DNA of 64,000 nt from Chitinophagaceae bacterium (GTDB taxonomy: Bacteria > Bacteroidota > Bacteroidia > Chitinophagales > Chitinophagaceae), in NCBI GenBank assembly GCA_016710745.1, contig JADJVB010000012.1, positions 186,001 through 250,000 of the forward strand. The letters run 5' to 3'. Positions 62,591 through 64,000 of this stretch are shown here, in pieces. Made by a program: the position numbers and the translations under genes. Positions within the stretch are counted from its first letter, which is position 1, and each line of letters opens with the position of its first letter. The notes under the pieces are model-generated. The model saw only the letters and a program-made list of their open reading frames with translations, was not told the DNA's origin and searched no databases.

Positions 62591-64000
62591 AGCTAAAAGT
62601 TCGAATACATTTGAATCCTTCTCCCAAGCTTTCAATAATATCGCCGGCCACCATGGCTTCCTCTGTATGTTTTTTTGCCGCAAGATCCCCAGCCAGGCCG
62701 TGCAGGTAAACACCCAGCATACAGCTGTTAAGCGGCGAATACCCCTGGGCCAGTAAACCCGTGAGTATGCCCGTTAAAACATCACCACTACCGGCAGTGG
62801 CCATACCGGCATTACCCGTACTGTTAAAATATCCTTTGCTTTCGGGTGTACTGATGAAACTGTAATGTCCTTTTAAGATGATATAGATCTGATATTCAAT
62901 CGACTTTCGTTTTGCCAACTCCAGTCTTTCAAAATCATTATCGGTTTTTCCAAACAGTTTTTCAAATTCTTTTGGATGTGGTGTTAAAATAGAAAGCTTA
63001 GGAACCAAACTTAGCAATGCCTCGTTTTCTGCCATCATGTTTAATGCATCGGCATCAATGACCATGGGGGCATTTACTTTTTCAAAAATATCGGCCAATA
63101 ATTTTTTGTGTGAATCGTAAATTCCAATGCCGGGGCCGATTCCAACTGCATTGACATGTTCTAATCCTGTACCAGACAAAAGATGATCTTCCCCTGCAAC
63201 AACACACATCGCTTCAGGCACAGTGGTTTGTAAAATTGTATAACCGCATCCTGGAATGCAGGTAGTCAGTTTGCCAACGCCGCTTCGTAAACAGGCCAGG
63301 GAAGAAAGCACAGCGGCGCCCATCATGCCTTTTGAGCCACAAAGCAGTGCAGCATGACCGTAAGTTCCTTTGTTTGCAAATTTTTTCCGTTTTTTATAAA
63401 TGCTTTTGATCATGGATTCATCTATCCATTCAAAAACTGTAGCTTCAATTTCTTCAAATGCAGGATGCAGGCCAATATGCAGCAAATGAACGTCGCCACA
63501 CAAGTCTTCATTTTCGGGTAGCAGAAAAGCCAGTTTATTATTTTGAAAGGAGAGCGTGAGCGATGCATGGATCACCGTATTGCCTTTTGAGTTTTTATGC
63601 ACTGCATCCTGCGGATCGGCATATAAACCGGAGGGCAGATCGATGGAAACTACGGTACAGTTTAATTGATTGATATATTCCACCAATGCTTTGCTGATGC
63701 CTTCCATTGGTTTATTGAGCCCGATGCCAAAAAGGGCATCAATGATAATGTCTGTTTCGTTGATTGAAGGAAAAAATTCGGCCGACTGGATGAAGTGTAT
63801 ATCGGTGGTTAGGGAATGCAATCTCTCCAGGTTGGTCTGAAAATCATCGGTTCCCATGTTTCCAAACTCAAGTATGTAAACAGTTACCAGGCATTTGTGT
63901 TCAATCAGCATGCGGGCTATGGCCAGCCCGTCGCCGCCGTTATTGCCTTTGCCGCAAAAGATGCGGAAATGGAAAGTGCTGAAATTTTTACCGATCAGCC
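62589..64000 (-). CDS. nnrD: Bifunctional NAD(P)H-hydrate epimerase / ADP-dependent dehydratase, 5' partial
   Basis: This enzyme repairs hydrated NADH and NADPH. The frame runs off the window edge at 64000; near the edge it reads FHFRIFCGKGNNGGDGLAIARM, the epimerase (NnrE) motif. The first methionine inside the window is internal. The C-terminal dehydratase has ILTPHPKEFEKLFG and NAGMATAGSGDVLTGILTGLLAQG, the nucleotide-binding motifs, and ends near TEEAMVAGDIIESLGEGF. The missing N-terminus is probably about 50 residues. Confidence 0.95.
   Translation of the reverse strand, partial: LIGKNFSTFHFRIFCGKGNNGGDGLAIARMLIEHKCLVTVYILEFGNMGTDDFQTNLERLHSLTTDIHFIQSAEFFPSINETDIIIDALFGIGLNKPMEGISKALVEYINQLNCTVVSIDLPSGLYADPQDAVHKNSKGNTVIHASLTLSFQNNKLAFLLPENEDLCGDVHLLHIGLHPAFEEIEATVFEWIDESMIKSIYKKRKKFANKGTYGHAALLCGSKGMMGAAVLSSLACLRSGVGKLTTCIPGCGYTILQTTVPEAMCVVAGEDHLLSGTGLEHVNAVGIGPGIGIYDSHKKLLADIFEKVNAPMVIDADALNMMAENEALLSLVPKLSILTPHPKEFEKLFGKTDNDFERLELAKRKSIEYQIYIILKGHYSFISTPESKGYFNSTGNAGMATAGSGDVLTGILTGLLAQGYSPLNSCMLGVYLHGLAGDLAAKKHTEEAMVAGDIIESLGEGFKCIRTFS

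Overview
The window looks like a chromosomal segment of a Bacteroidota bacterium, most likely Chitinophagaceae. The reasons are the type IX secretion (T9SS) sorting domains (type A and type B), a PorP/SprF protein, TAnnTTTG-type -7 promoter elements, a YitT/DUF2179 protein, a DUF2027-Smr protein and very long PKD/Ig surface proteins. Base composition is moderate except for an AT-rich accessory stretch at about 41.9-48.1 kb.

Layout. 1-7.3 kb: the 3' part of a huge secreted M36 metallopeptidase, broken by about ten frame changes. 7.4-16.9 kb: NADH dehydrogenase (NDH-2), then an N-glycan salvage cluster (sugar kinase, phosphatase-superfamily enzyme, domain-depleted GH2 beta-mannosidase, CutC, glycosylasparaginase) and an MFS transporter. 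17-28.8 kb: housekeeping genes (RNase R, polyprenyl synthase, amino acid permease, LysE, YitT, YceI, pseudouridine synthase) and small lipoproteins. 28.8-41.9 kb: a T9SS type B surface protein, prfB with its programmed frameshift, pruA, pyrR-pyrB, coaD, a hotdog thioesterase, a T9SS type A protein, a Nudix hydrolase, pyrE and an HMA protein.

41.9-48.1 kb is an accessory island. It holds a three-gene module read as toxin / XRE antitoxin / SecB-like chaperone (TAC), preceded by perfect palindromes. Facing it is an operon of an ABC/OLD-like ATPase, an uncharacterised 181-residue protein with a possible nuclease-like core, and a 45-residue basic protein. An IS1595-family element sits about 60 bp from the ATPase start. 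This is the best candidate in the window for an undescribed, probably defence-related, system.

48.1-64 kb: surface proteins (including a 2139-residue T9SS type B adhesin followed by PorP/SprF), a BlaI/BlaR1 pair with a readable operator-promoter, a K+-dependent membrane pyrophosphatase, a four-helix membrane protein, and the edge-truncated NAD(P)H-hydrate repair enzyme.

Two themes cut across the window. First, many genes are broken by single-base changes, often in homopolymers (M36 peptidase, ndh, T9SS protein at 38-39 kb, toxin, IS transposase, HMA protein). This points to residual sequencing error, though real decay cannot be excluded. Second, several intergenic gaps carry arrays of degenerate heptamers with different words (ATTATCC, TTAGCTT, TTGAACA, ACGAATT), most abutting start codons and often arranged as inverted repeats. 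No tRNA, rRNA or CRISPR array was seen.
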